Assembly (NCBI GenBank): GCA_031216915.1 | Contig: CM062296.1 | Coordinates: 798,951,022 to 799,015,021 of the forward strand | Source: Pictodentalium vernedei | Lineage: Eukaryota > Mollusca > Scaphopoda > Dentaliida > Dentaliidae | Direction of reading: 5' to 3' | Length of the DNA stretch: 64,000 bases | In this document: in pieces, positions 35,223 to 47,867 of the stretch | Layout of the letters: every line of letters starts with the position of its first letter | Numbering within the stretch: position 1 is the stretch's first letter | Notes under the pieces: model-generated | What the model was told of the DNA's origin: nothing | The model's database searches: none | The model's input: the letters and a program-made list of their open reading frames with translations, nothing else | Program-made: the position numbers and the translations under genes

Positions 35223-36277
35223 TATCCCATAAATCTTTTATAGGGCAGTTGCTGAGAAATCGTGCTGTTACTCCTTCCAAAACACTGCGAGAAGTGGGGA
35301 GCACATTAGTCCAATTCGATCGACAAGCAAAACTGCAAAAAATAAACAAGGCGCAGTAATACAGTTCTGTCTAAACATAATTCCCCAACAAACTTGAGCT
35401 AAACTTGCAAAAATACTCCATTAAATAAACAATGTTTATCTTTCTTATTTTCGTTGTTTGGTGTTATTTTGTTCAACTTGAGTTTTATCTACTTTATACG
35501 TAAAAACAGTAACGTTTTATCTTTTATCGTTATCGAAAACTCGCAGTCAATAAAAAATCTTTTATCGTTACTGCAGTAAGAATAAAAGTCACGTGATATC
35601 GCAAGAATACAACGTTCACGCCCATCTCATTTGCATGACGTTCTATTTCATTCAACACTTTGAATAACTAATTATCGCTGCCGCGGATCGAAACAAATAA
35701 AACGGGGCGTATTTATCGAAATGTATTGAATAAAAAAGAAGGCCATTAATTAAACTTACTGAATTGTAAAAATAAAATTTGACGGAAAAGAGTAAAAATT
35801 AGTAACTTACACTTTTTCAAATGAGATTATTTCACACTTCGAGACTTTAATTATCCTGACGTTCAAACGTCACTGGGAATTCAGTTTCTTCAACATTTTT
35901 CAAAATGTGACGTCAAACGTCGGAAAGTACAAATAACCAGATATTTTTCACATTAGTGATTATCTGGTTGAAGGCTAGATTATTTTTAGTGGTCTGCATT
36001 TGTTAATCAAAACTTGTTTTATTACGGGAGTGGGGGAGGTGGGGGTGTATATAACCCATATTTATAAACAAAGCAGACGACACGTGAATTTATTTATTTA
36101 CGCTTTCCTAATTTGGCAAATGAAACATCAATCATCATGCCCCGCCTTTCACAATCGAACTTGAATGCTTTTCAAAGCTTGGTTTCGATTGATTTAACTT
36201 GTGTTTTCTTTGTTAATTGCTGTTCGTTTTATTGTTAGACAGAGTTGAAATGTGTCATATATTCTAAAACTAAACAT
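35223..36277. other. no gene recognised
   Basis: AT-rich intronic sequence. I see only two local notes: ACGTT/AACGT-type repeats at 35860-35930 (GACGTTCAAACGTCAC, GACGTCAAACGTCGG) and a purine-rich GGGAGTGGGGGAGGTGGGG at 36028. Confidence 0.3.
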
Positions 36278-36530
36278 TTAACCCTTTACCTAACATGAAA
36301 AGCAGACGACACTTGCAAAAAAAATTCTTGAATAACTAATTTTTTTCATTTTTTGTCTCAAAAACATAGGTTATGAAGCCTCGTTGGAACGAGCTCGACG
36401 AGCTCGTTCCAACAAGGGGTCATAACCTATGTTTTTGAGACAAAAAATGAAAAAAAAAAATGAAAATTAATTGGCGATTTTTGAGAATAGCGCTGGCCGG
36501 TTTTGGCCGCTACGTTGGGTAAAGGGTTAA
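36278..36530 (+). mobile_element. family A TTAA MITE, near-consensus copy
   Basis: TTAA at 36278 and 36527. All parts are present: CCCTTTACCTAACATGAAAA, TTGCAAAAAAAATTCTTGAA, palindrome arms CTCAAAAACATAGGTTATGA either side of GAACGAGCTCGACGAGCTCG, then GCGCTGGCCGGTTTTGG and TTGGGTAAAGGG. Good reference copy for the family. Confidence 0.93.
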
Positions 36531-37261
36531 GCGACGGTCAACGTTTGATAAACGTCCGTTCATTTTGTCTCCCACAAATGGAATACAGGTCATGACAACA
36601 CGAATGCGGTAGAGGTCAGAGGTCAACAAGTCCGTCTCTACTATAGGAATAAATTCTTTCAGTGTTAAACATACGGGGAAAATGATCACCCTACTAGCAG
36701 CTGCTACTAGGTGAATAAAGCAAACGTTTATCCAAGACTTTTATTGTTACGTCAATTTATGGGATAATATGAATTATGGGGAAAATGGAATTTCAGTATT
36801 TTGACATCAGTGAGCGGAAGGTTTTCTGTTTGAGTGTTTTCCGTTTTAAATATATACGTTGGATACATTGATTGATTAAAAACTGAATAAATTACACCGC
36901 ACACAGAGTGAAACAGTCTGCTATTCGACCGAGCAACCGCCAAAGCAAATGGCAAAGCAAATGGCCAAGTCGCCCACCAACTCACCCCAGAAGTTTGGGT
37001 GATGGATCCATGATGCTTTTTATTTCTCTCGTTTGGCCAACTCGCCCCACTCGTTTGGTCAGCTCATCCTATCTTTCGTCAGCTTGCTAAAAACCGTAGA
37101 GAAGTGATGTTCCGGTTGCAAAAAACTATGTCAGAGATCCCAAGATAAAAATTGCAATGTTTCCCTGAATATGAAACCATGGAGGTCTCGAGAAAACTGT
37201 CAACCTGGCCCGATAGGATAGGATTAATGCAAATAAGCATAATTATAATGATAATAGGTGA

Positions 37262-37565
37262 GATTTTTATTTCCGTCTTATTTGGGGTTTAATGGAGGTT
37301 TCGACAGTCACCTCGTGGCAGACAGTTTTCCGTGTGTAGGAAGTCGGAGTTCCAGAAGCGAACCACTGGGCTACGGTGAGCAACTGCCAGGCTCCCCAAC
37401 GTACTAACTTTGTACAAACAGGTGTGGCACAAGTTGAAGGCAGGTGCACCATCGACTTGCAGTATGCATCAGTACACAGTGCCACCGTGCCTCCCACGCG
37501 AGGAATCTGAATTAAGTGCCTTGCCGAATATTGCAAGGCAAATACCCCAACGGGGATCGAACCAT
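37262..37565 (-). mobile_element. SINE copy, 5' head partly lost
   Basis: Minus strand: box B GGTTCGATCCCCGTTGGGG near 37545-37562, then the body shared with the 5.1-kb and 39.4-kb copies (complement of GAAGTCGGAGTTCCAGAAGC and of GCACCATCGACTTGCAGTA). Box A has decayed. Confidence 0.75.
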
Positions 37566-37954
37566 TCGGTCTGAAGTTTGTTTTCCTTATTCATACCCAG
37601 TACTAGGAATACACAGTGCTACCTAGTATTTTAATATTTAGTACAGAAGAGTTAATTGACGTAAGTGCACGGGTGTGATGTTGGGATTGGTCGCTACATC
37701 CATGCCCGTTTCGTCTCCATTCTATTCGAGGTCAGAAAAAAGAAGTGGCAAAGAGAAGAAAACAAGCAACCTAATTATGCCAGAATCCCAACTCTGTTTT
37801 TTTCTAAGAACATATACCCGCGAAGTAATGAAAACAACTTACTCACAGTTACAGCAGCAAGTCTAAAGACTTCTTTCGTTTGGGTGCTCTCCATTTTTGC
37901 ATCCTTGACTTATCTCGTCATGGAGATTGACTATCGATAAAGTCATCTCTCCTG

Positions 37955-38030
37955 AAATTATTTATTTATTTATTGATTCTTAACGCCACGTCAGCATGTA
38001 AGACCATATCGAGGCGATAAAATATATGAA
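37955..38030 (-). mobile_element. SINE 3' tail fragment
   Basis: TTATTTATTTATTTATTGAT followed by CTTAACGCCACGTCAGCATG and ACCATATCGAGGCGATA matches the tail end of the 39.37-kb SINE. Confidence 0.55.
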
Positions 38031-38469
38031 TATCAAAAGAGGTCATTATCTTCAACGAAGTAAAAACGAAGTAAAAAAAAAGTTAATGTAATCTGGAGAG
38101 AACGAGAGAAAATGAGACCAATGGTTTAAATAATACTTGGTAAATCAACTCGTTGAATTGATATAAATAGATGAAAGTGTAAAAGTTTAAGAACAATTTA
38201 AAATTGATTAAAACGGTTGATTTACTCGGTGAACGACGGAATTATATAAAATTTGTGTTGGTAAATATGCCTCGACGAGACACAACATCACAATATTGTC
38301 ACCTGACAAGACTAAAATCGATACGGTGTAAAAGAATGTGCTCCACTGTCAACCCCGGCTGGCGAAGAACACATTCGGATCGCATATTATCCTCTAAGAA
38401 AACGGAATATGTAAATCTTGTACGACCTACATCACATTGTGTCAGAATGACATAATCTTTCTACAATGG

Positions 38470-41400
38470 TTACTAGACGGATACTAACCAGTAATAGTAG
38501 TTTAGGAGCATTGGAGCTTGTTGTTTGTCTCTCCATACCATTCCACCGTCTTCACAGATTTGATGTACTTATTGATATGCGGTTTAAAATTACTGAAAGG
38601 AATTTTAAAATCAATGAGAGACGTGATTAAAGACTTTTGCTGTACTGTCTGCCCTAATGTTACTGGAGATACCAACATGTCCAGGTAACCAACAAAATAC
38701 GTTATCATATCGGCCAGACTTGAGAGTGTTCCCCTTCTCACGAAGTGACAAAATAAAAGAGTTATTCAACTTGGGGGTTGAGTAAAGGAAGTAAAGAGGA
38801 AAGAGAATCAGAAGGGATAATCTTCTTTTTTCCTGCACATTTTCGATGTGTTCAAACGAAAGTTGTAAAACCTTAAAGTCAGCTGTAAGATTAGACCGTT
38901 TATTTGGTGTGTGGGTTAAGGTGACCTGATCATCAGTAACAGCGGCTGATGATACTCGTAATCTTCTTCTCTATAGATCCCATTATATGAACAATACTTT
39001 GATTTAATTTGGGCATAATTTTGTTCGAACTGCAAAGAATTTGTGTAGGACTTTTTGGAAGAAGCAAGGTCCAAAGTAACAGTAGGTTTTCTTTGATGTC
39101 AAGGAGGAATACGCGGCCCATGGTTCTTTCTTATCACATCAGATTAAAGTGGGCCGGATTCCATGTGGAGTTCAATTTTAATACCCAATGGAGAAATATG
39201 GTTCTGGTGTCTATTAAAAATACAATATTTTGAGGGACTGGGACGCAGTTATAAGCAGGATTTGACTGATTAGCCAACAGTTTAGAAACATTTGGAGTGC
39301 CAGTTTTATATTGCGCTTCTCTAGAGAAGGTATCCCTGCTTCAACAAGCATTAAGTCTATTTTTGATGTACTATTTATTTATTTATTATGGTTTTACGAC
39401 ACTTTAACAGCCAAGGTCATATCGTGTCGGTGACAGTTTTTCGAGTGGAGGAAGCCAGAGTACCCAGAGAGAACCACCAAGCAACGAGGAGCAGCTGCCA
39501 GCCCCCCAACATCATAACTCCGCACTGCAGCACAGGCAGGGTTAGATCGGTTGAAGACCTGCGCACCATTGATGTGTAGTACGCCATTCTACACGGCGCC
39601 ATCGCGCCCCCATGTGGACAATCGGGGTTAAGTGCCTTGCCCAAGGACTCAACGCGGGACTCCGAAACGATCGCTCAGACGGTCACCCATCCAAGGATTG
39701 ACCTGGTTGTGATGTACTAAGAGCACCCAGACTGATTCTAATACCACTATTATGAATTGCATCAAGCGGTTTGAGGTACGACTTTCTCGAAGAACCGTAA
39801 CCACACAACCATATTCTAACTGCGACCTAACGGACGATCTATACGGATGAAGCAACGTTTTTGGTCAGCACACCAAAAAAGGACTACCCAGACACAAGAC
39901 AAGCCATTCATTCATCATCCTCTCCATGGGTTTGCACGGACAACTTCTTTGTGCACTGGGTCGGTAAATGTTTCGGTTGGTGTGAGGTTTTTCAGGCTTT
40001 ACAATGTGAATTATTGTTGCTTATCGCAAGGAAGGTGGAAACTTGTCCGTCACCCATATGTTATTAGAAATTGATAGAAAAAGTTCAATTGAAGTTTGAG
40101 GCAGGTGTTTTTGAAGTTAGCAGCGTATTTCGTCGGGTCCGGTATCAATGTCTTTTGCCTTATTCAAAGAGTTATTTAATTCTTTTATAAAGAAAGGTCC
40201 ATTGTAAACCTCTAAATTGTCAGAGGTAAATTTAATCTTTTGTTTTTCTTGTTGCTTGTGTGAATTTAATGAATTCTGGATTGCAATTTTCAGACGACGA
40301 ATGTTTAGAAAATGTTGTTTGATATATCCTTTTTCGGTTTTTTAGAATGTCGTTATTGTTGAGGTGTTGTACAGTTGACTTTGTTCCTCTCCCTTTAATC
40401 TTTTTAATGATTTTCAAATTTTGTTGATGGGGGTGTGTTGGTTATGTTTCGAAAACATAATTTTTCCAAGAACTTTTCTTTTTTCCTTTTATAAGTCGTC
40501 TTGTTTTTGCCACATTTATACGTAATTTGTCCAAATTATTTGTGGTTGGTGTCTTACTAAATGTCTGTTCAAGTTTCTTACAGTCATTTTTGACCTGTTT
40601 GCAATCATTATGAAACCATGATTTTGTGAAATGTTTTGGATATTATGTGTTTGGAATGACTGTGTTTGCAATGTCAAGCACAAGCAATTCCATAATGAAA
40701 TGGTCTACATGTTCAGCTCTTCCTTCAATCTTTCCCTTGTGTTCATAACTAAGAGACCAGAAAGTGTCCCAGTGTGCTTTTTTAAAATTCCTCTGAGAAA
40801 CCCGCTCATCATCCGGCGTGCCACAGTATCCAATACAATTTGAAAATGGTAATCCTATCACCCCCCTCCCCCCCCCCAAAAAAAAAACAAGGAAGATAGA
40901 GGGTCATGCAATTGTAAGATCAAATGATGTGTGGGAACCGGAAGCGTGAAGTATCTGATCCGTCATTGTACAAACGGAAGTCATATGTTGCAATAAAGGT
41001 TTCCACTGTTTTACCTTTCATATCGTCTTGGTTGCAGGAACACCCTCCCCCAAATTGGGCTATGAACAACGAAATCGCCCAGAAAAATATATGACGTTTG
41101 GAGGTGATTAATCAGTAGCCCAAGATCATTCAGTTATACGTTTCTACTTGGTGAAATGTAAACAGAACACAACATAACTGCTTTATCTAAAGCTAGGCGT
41201 ACTTCTACAGCCTATAAATATATTTGTAAAGGTACAGAGCTGTGAGTGATGCAATTTCTAACTGGGACAGACGTTTCACGAATATGAAGATCATTTTATC
41301 TGCCCAGGCATTACAGGAAGTATAATGCTTAACTCTTTGCATGGAGCTGGTAGATATTTCTGCCCAGCACAGGGTTTTTCTTGTCACTGAAATAAGTATT

Positions 41401-42435
41401 ATTTGTGTACATTTAATGAAGTTTTCTACCTGAAATTTGAATGGATTCTTTCACCAACGATTTCTTGTGTTACATTTTGATTAATTTTTCATCATATCTA
41501 GTCATGGCTGCTTTACTAAATTTGATGAAAAATATCTAGAAAATAGTCAGCGTGTTAAGAGTTAAAAGCTGAATGGTCTTGAGTTTCAGGTTTTTTAAAT
41601 AGAGTTTCCTGAATTAAAAAGCAGCAGGTTTATATTTTTGGCACAGAAGATCCAATACGTAACAATTTCTCCCGAATACCTCGACAATTCCATTGTATTA
41701 TATTGTTAGTGTTGTGATTTATGTTTTTGTGGTGATTTAGATAGAGGACATATGGGAGAAATTCGACTGACATGAACTCTATGCCTTCAAACATGTTGCT
41801 CGTAGCAACATTGTGAAGGCGTTTTGATATTCTATCTGAATTTAGTTTCTGTTGTTCTTTCTCTTTATTCTTCTAGTCTCTTCCCCCCTTGTTTTCTCCT
41901 CTGGCACTGACTCTGATTTTGTTACTGTGGTCTTTGTGTCTGATTTGATTTTTGTCCATTTGCCTCTTCTGCTTTAGTTTGATTAGGTTTAGTTTGTTCT
42001 TGTTCCTTTACCTGTGCTGGTCTTGAATTTGTCTGTACTGTTTTGTGTATATCTGGTTGCATTTGAGTCGACATTGGTTCAGTTCCGGTGGTTTGTGAAA
42101 TCGTAAAAGGCTCTATCAAATTTGTTGTTTAACCAAGTAATAGGAGTCTGGCACTGAATGGTTGCAGTCAGAACTTTTTGTTTTAATTGTGTTGCATATG
42201 CTGTTGATGAGTTCATACGGCATTGATGAAACTATTTCCTTCGCTTCTTTAAAACGTATCTGTTTCTCACATTTAAGATTAAGATTAATGCCAGTTACTT
42301 GTTTCCCTTCTTCATCAAAATATAAGATGACCAATTTTGGCCAAGAAATTGGATGACTGGTTAGTTTGACGGAGTCAGAATCAGAGCCCGTGTCATCTCC
42401 TGGTTTCTGTAATTTGTTTGTTTGGTTGTCCATAG
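38470..42435 (-). mobile_element. degenerate Jockey/CR1-like LINE with RNase H
   Basis: Minus strand. A putative ORF1 starts at 42433 (MDNQTNKLQKPGDDTG). The endonuclease start is IQWNCRGIREKLLRIGSS (near 41700) then FLIQETLFKKP. A pre-RT region reads GPFFIKELNNSLNKAKDIDT and PDEIRC (near 40150). The RT palm with its catalytic motif appears deleted: reading jumps from the fingers at about 39900 to YRSSVRSQLEYGCVV at 39850. After a SINE insertion, an RNase H-like motif occurs, FCWLPGHVGISSNIRADSTA (near 38690). Antisense in the lectin intron. Many stops. Confidence 0.82.
39371..39712 (-). mobile_element. SINE with 5S rRNA-like head, inserted in LINE
   Basis: On the minus strand the head reads CCAGGTCAATCCTTGGATGG then GTGACCGTCTGAG, close to the internal promoter (box C) region of 5S rRNA. 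The body (complement of GGAGGAAGCCAGAGTACCCA) is the same as in the tRNA-headed copy at 5.1 kb, and the element ends in an (AAAT)n tail at 39371-39388. It splits the LINE between its RT thumb and RNase H. Confidence 0.75.
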
Positions 42436-42765
42436 TGTTTTTTAACTTTTAATTCTTCAACATATGACTTCCGCCCGTACTCTGAGCCCAACATTGGCGG
42501 TTATGTCGAACATCGAACGGCACCAGAAGTACTTATGGAGTATAATCGGGCAACGTTGATGCAAATACATACAGTTGACCGATTGTCCCGTGCAGCCACA
42601 CCATCATAACGCGGTCAATAAGCCAGCCACACTAGACAAGAAAGAGCATTGTACAAAAATAAATCAAAAAATAAATCGGCCACATCAGACAGGAAAGATC
42701 ATTGTAGAAAAATATGTGGTGTCCAACTGACAATGCAGCGAACCTGATAGGAAAACATAAGGAAT

Positions 42766-42769
<4 letters not shown>

Positions 42770-42822
<53 letters not shown>
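42770..42822. repeat. (GA)n microsatellite
   Basis: About 26 uninterrupted GA dinucleotides. Confidence 0.97.
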
Positions 42823-42825
<3 letters not shown>

Positions 42826-43674
42826 AGTGATAAAAGAGAGATGAAGATGAAAACAGAATGGTCAGTTTAGCGACACATACATACTCCGACAAGACGTTCA
42901 TTTGGGTGCTCCCGATTGATCAACCCTAGTCTGACCCGACCAACTGTCTACCATAAAGTAAGCGCCAAAGATGATTTACTGGACAATATGCTCAACGGCG
43001 ATTGCTCAAGCGGGGCCTCTGTTGTCCTCAACCACCCAGGATCCCGTCGTCTGTGGCCTTCAGTGTGAATCTCACGGGGGAACGAGGCGCTCTCCTCCTT
43101 TCTCAAACAGGGATTGGGATCGGCAATAGTGGTATTCCTGAAACTATTAGATTGGCGAGGAGGGTCCAATTAAAAAGCATGTAATTGTTGAGAAAACACC
43201 TATGATATCAATAGAAACTAAAGCTGTCTGTTGTTTTCGTGTATTAGAAATAACAAAAGGAAACTTGGCTTTTATGGCAAGCTAATTAGAAGTACTTAAT
43301 TCACAGATAATCCGTCATTAAGAATATCTATTAGTATTACACCTCTAATTATAAGCAGCTAAGTTATGGTCCACTTTGGCGCTTTGCTCACAGGAGAAAT
43401 ATATGGCAATCTTACCTCGTAGACTTTTATTTTAATGGAGAAGATAATATCTGTATTATATGTTACGATGTGCACACTGCTGATATAATGATAAAAGGAT
43501 GGTGAAATCGCCGTTTTATTATTTTTAAAACGGTTCAAACAGAACATAATAGTTAAAAGTTCAAACTGATTGGGGAAAAATGTAAAAAAGCCAGCTTCTG
43601 TATTGTGGAATATACCCGTTGTTTGTGAAATGATGCGCACATCAATAATACAGCTTCGCTAACATTGTTTTTTT

Positions 43675-45366
43675 ATAGTAGATAAAACCTGTGTAGCGAA
43701 GACCATGGCCTTTCCAATATTAATACACTGCCTAAGTGTTCTTCCTGACCCGGCAGAAGAAATTCTTCACCGAATGCAAATTATTTTTTTTAAATTCCTG
43801 TGGTCTGGAAAACAAGACAAAATAAAACGAAACATTATGATAAGTACGTTTGAAATGGTGGAATGAAATTCCCTCACCTACAAACTTTCAGTCGGTCGCT
43901 AAAACTAACGTGGATCAAGAAATTATTAGACCCCCAGGTATTTGCCCCATGGAAGACACTTCTTTCAGACGATCTTGAGAAATATGGTGGATATAAAGTG
44001 TGGTTCCTTCGTAAAGAAAGATTGGAAAAGATAAGTAAAAATCTTAACCCTTTTTGGAAAAATGTTTTCAGTGGGTGGTCGGCCATGGGCGGCACGGGAC
44101 CCCCAAATGTTCCAGATATACTGTCGGAACCACTTTTCTTCAACAACAATATTAAGATTGGGGGGAAACTATTTTATAATCAACATTGGTGTGACCACGG
44201 CGTCTTCTTTCTAAATGACCTCTTAAACAACGAAAATTCTTTTATGTTATACACCGAGTTTTGCGCGAAATTTGTTTTAAAACCACCCTACCAGGGAGTG
44301 ATAAACGCGATTCCGAAAAGCTGGAAAAGGCTAATTAAATCCCTTCCAAGATGTGCTGACATTACAAACAGTCGTGTCGAGAAATTGAACATCACACAAA
44401 AAGTAAATCGAACGTTCTACCCACATTTCCTTGAGCTCGTCAGTGAAAATCTCCAAAAAGCTCAAACTAGGTGGAACAACGTGTTGAACACTTCTCTGCA
44501 AACTTCATATTGGGAAGCGATCTACAAACTCCGTTTATGACCACAGATGATCCAAAGCTGCAAGCCACGCAGTCCAAAATTTTACAAAGAATTATATGTA
44601 CAAATTCGATGCTTTTTAAAATGAAACTTGTAGAGACAGAACCGTGTACCTTCTGCGGTAACACAAAAGAAACTTTTAAACATTTATTTTTTGACTGCCC
44701 ATTCTCTAAAACAGTTTTACTGAACTGGCTTTCAAAATTAGAGGAATGTTGTAATTTGACTTTTCCCATGACCCCCCGAATATATTATTTCACATTCAAA
44801 CAATCAAACCACGCCTCCGATCATTGATCTCAGTATTCTTTTATTTAAACAGTTTATTCTCTCATGCAGAACAACGGGGCGTACCCCTAATTATTCAAGT
44901 TATATTGAACGGCTGAAATATTATAAACAGATCGAAATAATGTCATTATATGTATATTCCGCCAAAAAGAAAACTACCATTCAAGAGAGGTGGAACTCAT
45001 TAGCTGCTGTTGTTTGATCTTGCATTAGTTTTTGAGCAATTTTAGCCAAAACGCCGATGTAAAGTTAATTATAGCAGAGTATTTTTCACGTAACTCTCCT
45101 TCCAGACTATCAACGAGACAGTTTCAAACCTCACTTCCATGAGATTGAGACAGAAATACCGCCTACGACAAACACTCCTGAAGTGATTACTGTTTCATTG
45201 AATATGAGTTCTTTTCTTTTTTTCATTTACACAATTGTGCATATTCCTGTTGTTTATTTTTTTGTAAATCAGCTATGTGAATACACAACTGTATCGATTA
45301 TCACTGTACATTTCAAATGTAATACTACATCTGAATAAAAAATATAAAAAAAAAGAAAAAAAAAAG
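43675..45366 (+). mobile_element. 5'-truncated L1/Tx1-like LINE with poly(A) tail
   Basis: Only the C-terminal part of ORF2 is present. LIHCLSVLPDPAEEILHRMQ (near 43720) and FLWSGKQDKIKRN precede a frameshift near 43860. A 225-codon run follows (43863-44540: FPHLQTFSRSLKLTWIKKLL), then a shifted frame with a CCHC knuckle, CTFCGNTKETFKHLFFDC (near 44645). It ends with AATAAAAAATATAAAAAAAA at about 45335. It is the only LINE in the sense direction of the lectin gene, so its poly(A) signal could act in the lectin pre-mRNA. It is less decayed than the other LINEs here. Confidence 0.88.
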
Positions 45367-46825
45367 ATTTCATTTTTTATGATATTCCTTTTACTGATAG
45401 CTTTAGAGAATTAAGGGGAGCTAGCTTTCCTATAAATCTCTCCCAGTGACTAAAATTGTCAGCCGCCATGGACTGCAGTCCTCCAGGACTGTTCCAATAA
45501 GAAATGACCTTTCAGACTCCATGTGAGTGTTATGGTATTTATTTCCTCCACACCTTAAAATGTTTGGCCGAAGCCACAGGGGTGAAATCATATAAGGTTC
45601 GACCCAACGGATCATCCGTTTGAGGTAGATGATGTTCAGTTGTATTCTAGTTGTCCCTGTGGGTGAAATGTTGATCAGTTATTTATTATGGTGTTCCGTA
45701 CGTTGCAGCAATATCGCATTTCAACTTCATTTTGTGTCAGGAAAAATACTAAATTACTAATCATAAATTATTCCAGGACAACAACATGTCTTTTCTATGG
45801 GCGGCAGCTGTGACAGATGCGGCTCTGTATCGGGTTCTTGAAGCCATTAATTTGGGGCATCAGTGCCGTGGTAGGAGTTGCATGGACTGACCCTTAATAT
45901 TGTTTTATTTCCGCCTCAGGGTGTATGAGTTCCCAAACCGGTGTAAGTTCCCATACACCCTGGAAAACGCAATGCTAACTATTAGTACATATTATATCTC
46001 ACGTGACTTCCTTGCATTCTGATTGGCTGAAAGATGATACCCTATTTCGTGTAGTTTGCATCCACAGAACTGATCAGGCACTACACCCAGGCACTACACG
46101 TTTTCTATTTTTAGCACACTACATATATCAGTTTTCTTTTCATACTGGGCGAATGAAACTGATCAGGCTAAATTTAAAAAATCGATTCACAGAGGCACAA
46201 CAACCACAAAACGACCCGGAAAGAAATCTTTGTGGAAAAATGTATCGCTTTTCCATTGTTGAAGTCACATTTTTCGAGGCGTTCATTTTATTCTTTGAGA
46301 AGATGATCCATATCTCGTTTCGAAGAGAATGATCCATACCTGGGTCCAACTTTCATGAGAACGCGTCCGGATATGAAAAATCGTTTGTTTCGCTGCTCAT
46401 ATTATTTCGCTATTTAATTGTATGTTTTGGGCAGTAAACGAATAAATAATGGAATTCAATTTAATCTTCGGAGTTTGTACTCAGCGCTGACCCATTCCGT
46501 AATGTATATGTGTGACAAATGTGTGGAAATTATCAAACTGCGTTGTTAAATTTCGAAAATTTTAGTTTTCATTCGCGAGCTGCGCGATTCTAGAATACAC
46601 AGTTCCGTTTGGGGGAAATGTTTTGTTTATCCTTGCCGACCGATTCAAAATCTGTCTTCTGCTCATATCAATAATCCAAGTGAGCCGTGTTTTGGAAGAA
46701 GAAAATGTTTTTTTAAATACTACATGGTATTTTTTCTATATAACTCTGGTTGGTAGGGCTGCTACCTTGGTAACAGATTAACAAATTGGACAGATGTTTT
46801 TCTTGATGGGTGTTCGATATAATAT
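45367..46825. other. no gene recognised
   Basis: Intronic sequence with short ORFs only. A small inverted pair (GGGTGTATGAGTTCCCA / GTTCCCATACACCC) lies at 45919-45959. Confidence 0.3.
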
Positions 46826-46970
46826 AAGGATTAGTGCATGTCTTGTCGTTGACTACGCCCATATAGTGCCCAGTGAGGTGGTGTAGTTCCCTCCGCTTCG
46901 CGGCGGGAACAACACCACCTCACTGGGCACTATATGGGCGTAGTCAACTCCAAGCCATGCACTATTCCTT
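46826..46970. repeat. 145-bp foldback hairpin, ~70-bp arms
   Basis: The arms AAGGATTAGTGCATG ... TTGACTACGCCCATATAGTG ... GAGGTGGTGT and their complements flank a GCTTCGCG centre. About 38 bp of each arm (TTGACTACGCC to GGTGT) is perfect. It lies antiparallel in a single hairpin, like a very short MITE. Confidence 0.88.
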
Positions 46971-47867
46971 AAAAAGTAAATTACGAAACTGTGATGTTAC
47001 CAAGAATATTATTTACAATGTTTAGAGGTTATTATTTTTATATTTGGTAACTTAATACCGGTCGAGATATTAGCCCGAGGTAACTTCGCATCAGCCTGAG
47101 GTAGAAAGTTTCAAGCTAATGTGTAGTTACGAGGGGCCGATATCTCGGTTGATATGAGTCTGACCATGTAATAACCTCTTTATTTATTAAACCAAAGCAA
47201 ATAATTACAAACTGTTCTCATATCTGTTACAGTACCCCCTTGTCGGCCGAATATCATTCTAACTACATTTTGGAATTACGAAGAAGCGGAGCGGAGACAA
47301 AAACTTGATCGGCAACGCAAAATCATACATGAGATGGATCATTTCTACGCCGATTTGTTTGGTCAAATCCCGCCCAATACGCCAATAAACCAACACAAAT
47401 CCGGTACGGATCACAGTTATTTCATGATGGCTTCGCAGTAAAATCAGCAAGTTCAACATAAGATCATGTAGGATGTCTTCCAAAGTGTCCAATGGAAAAT
47501 ACACACAACTACACGGCACCACAAAGAAGCGAAAATGATCAAGAAACACACATCTAAACGGCTATAATTTCGTGGGCGTGAAGCTTGGTAATCAATTAGA
47601 ATAGCAGTAACATTCGCCTATCGATACAACTTACCTTTCCGTCCTATTTCATACTTTACTTTTCAAAACATTTGCAAACAAACATACCGCTCTTGAACTC
47701 GAAACTCGATATGAACAAAACGGGGCACAAACCGTTGACGCCCTGAGTTTCATGGAGCCCATTTCCCCCAGTATGCATTGTACCAGTGTGGTCAAAGCAG
47801 ACACAGAAAAAAAACATTTCATAGTTTTGCTTCGATTTCACTTACCTTTTTAGATATTGTGTTTCAG
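46971..47867. other. 3' end of lectin intron 2, no other feature
   Basis: I see nothing definable beyond the branch/acceptor region before exon 3 and a short inverted phrase around 47060-47150 (CCGGTCGAGATATTAG / GCCGATATCTCGGTTG). Confidence 0.3.

Larger units (their letters stand above)
19327..47867 (+). other. lectin intron 2 (28.5 kb, transposon-rich)
   Basis: This very large intron splits the F-type domain between the double Cys and the second sugar-binding Arg. It holds two degenerate antisense LINEs (28.56-32.72 and 38.47-42.44 kb), a sense L1/Tx1-like LINE (43.68-45.37 kb), SINEs, several TTAA elements, diverged tandem repeats and hairpins. Stretches without recognisable content are 19.33-21.8, 21.95-23.0, 24.7-25.3, 25.55-26.58, 27.5-28.4, 32.75-33.1, 33.45-34.94, 35.25-36.27, 36.55-37.25, 42.85-43.65, 45.4-46.8 and 47.0-47.86 kb. 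Only short ORFs were seen there. Confidence 0.6.

Noticed and set aside
39670-39712. Possible 5S rRNA gene fragment
   Set aside because: Only the box C region is present and it is fused to the SINE body, so it is a SINE head rather than an rRNA gene.
43863-44540. 225-codon ORF, the longest in the window, considered as a host gene
   Set aside because: The continuation upstream and downstream in other frames matches LINE ORF2 C-terminal features (LKLTWIKKLL, CCHC knuckle) and it ends in a poly(A) tail.
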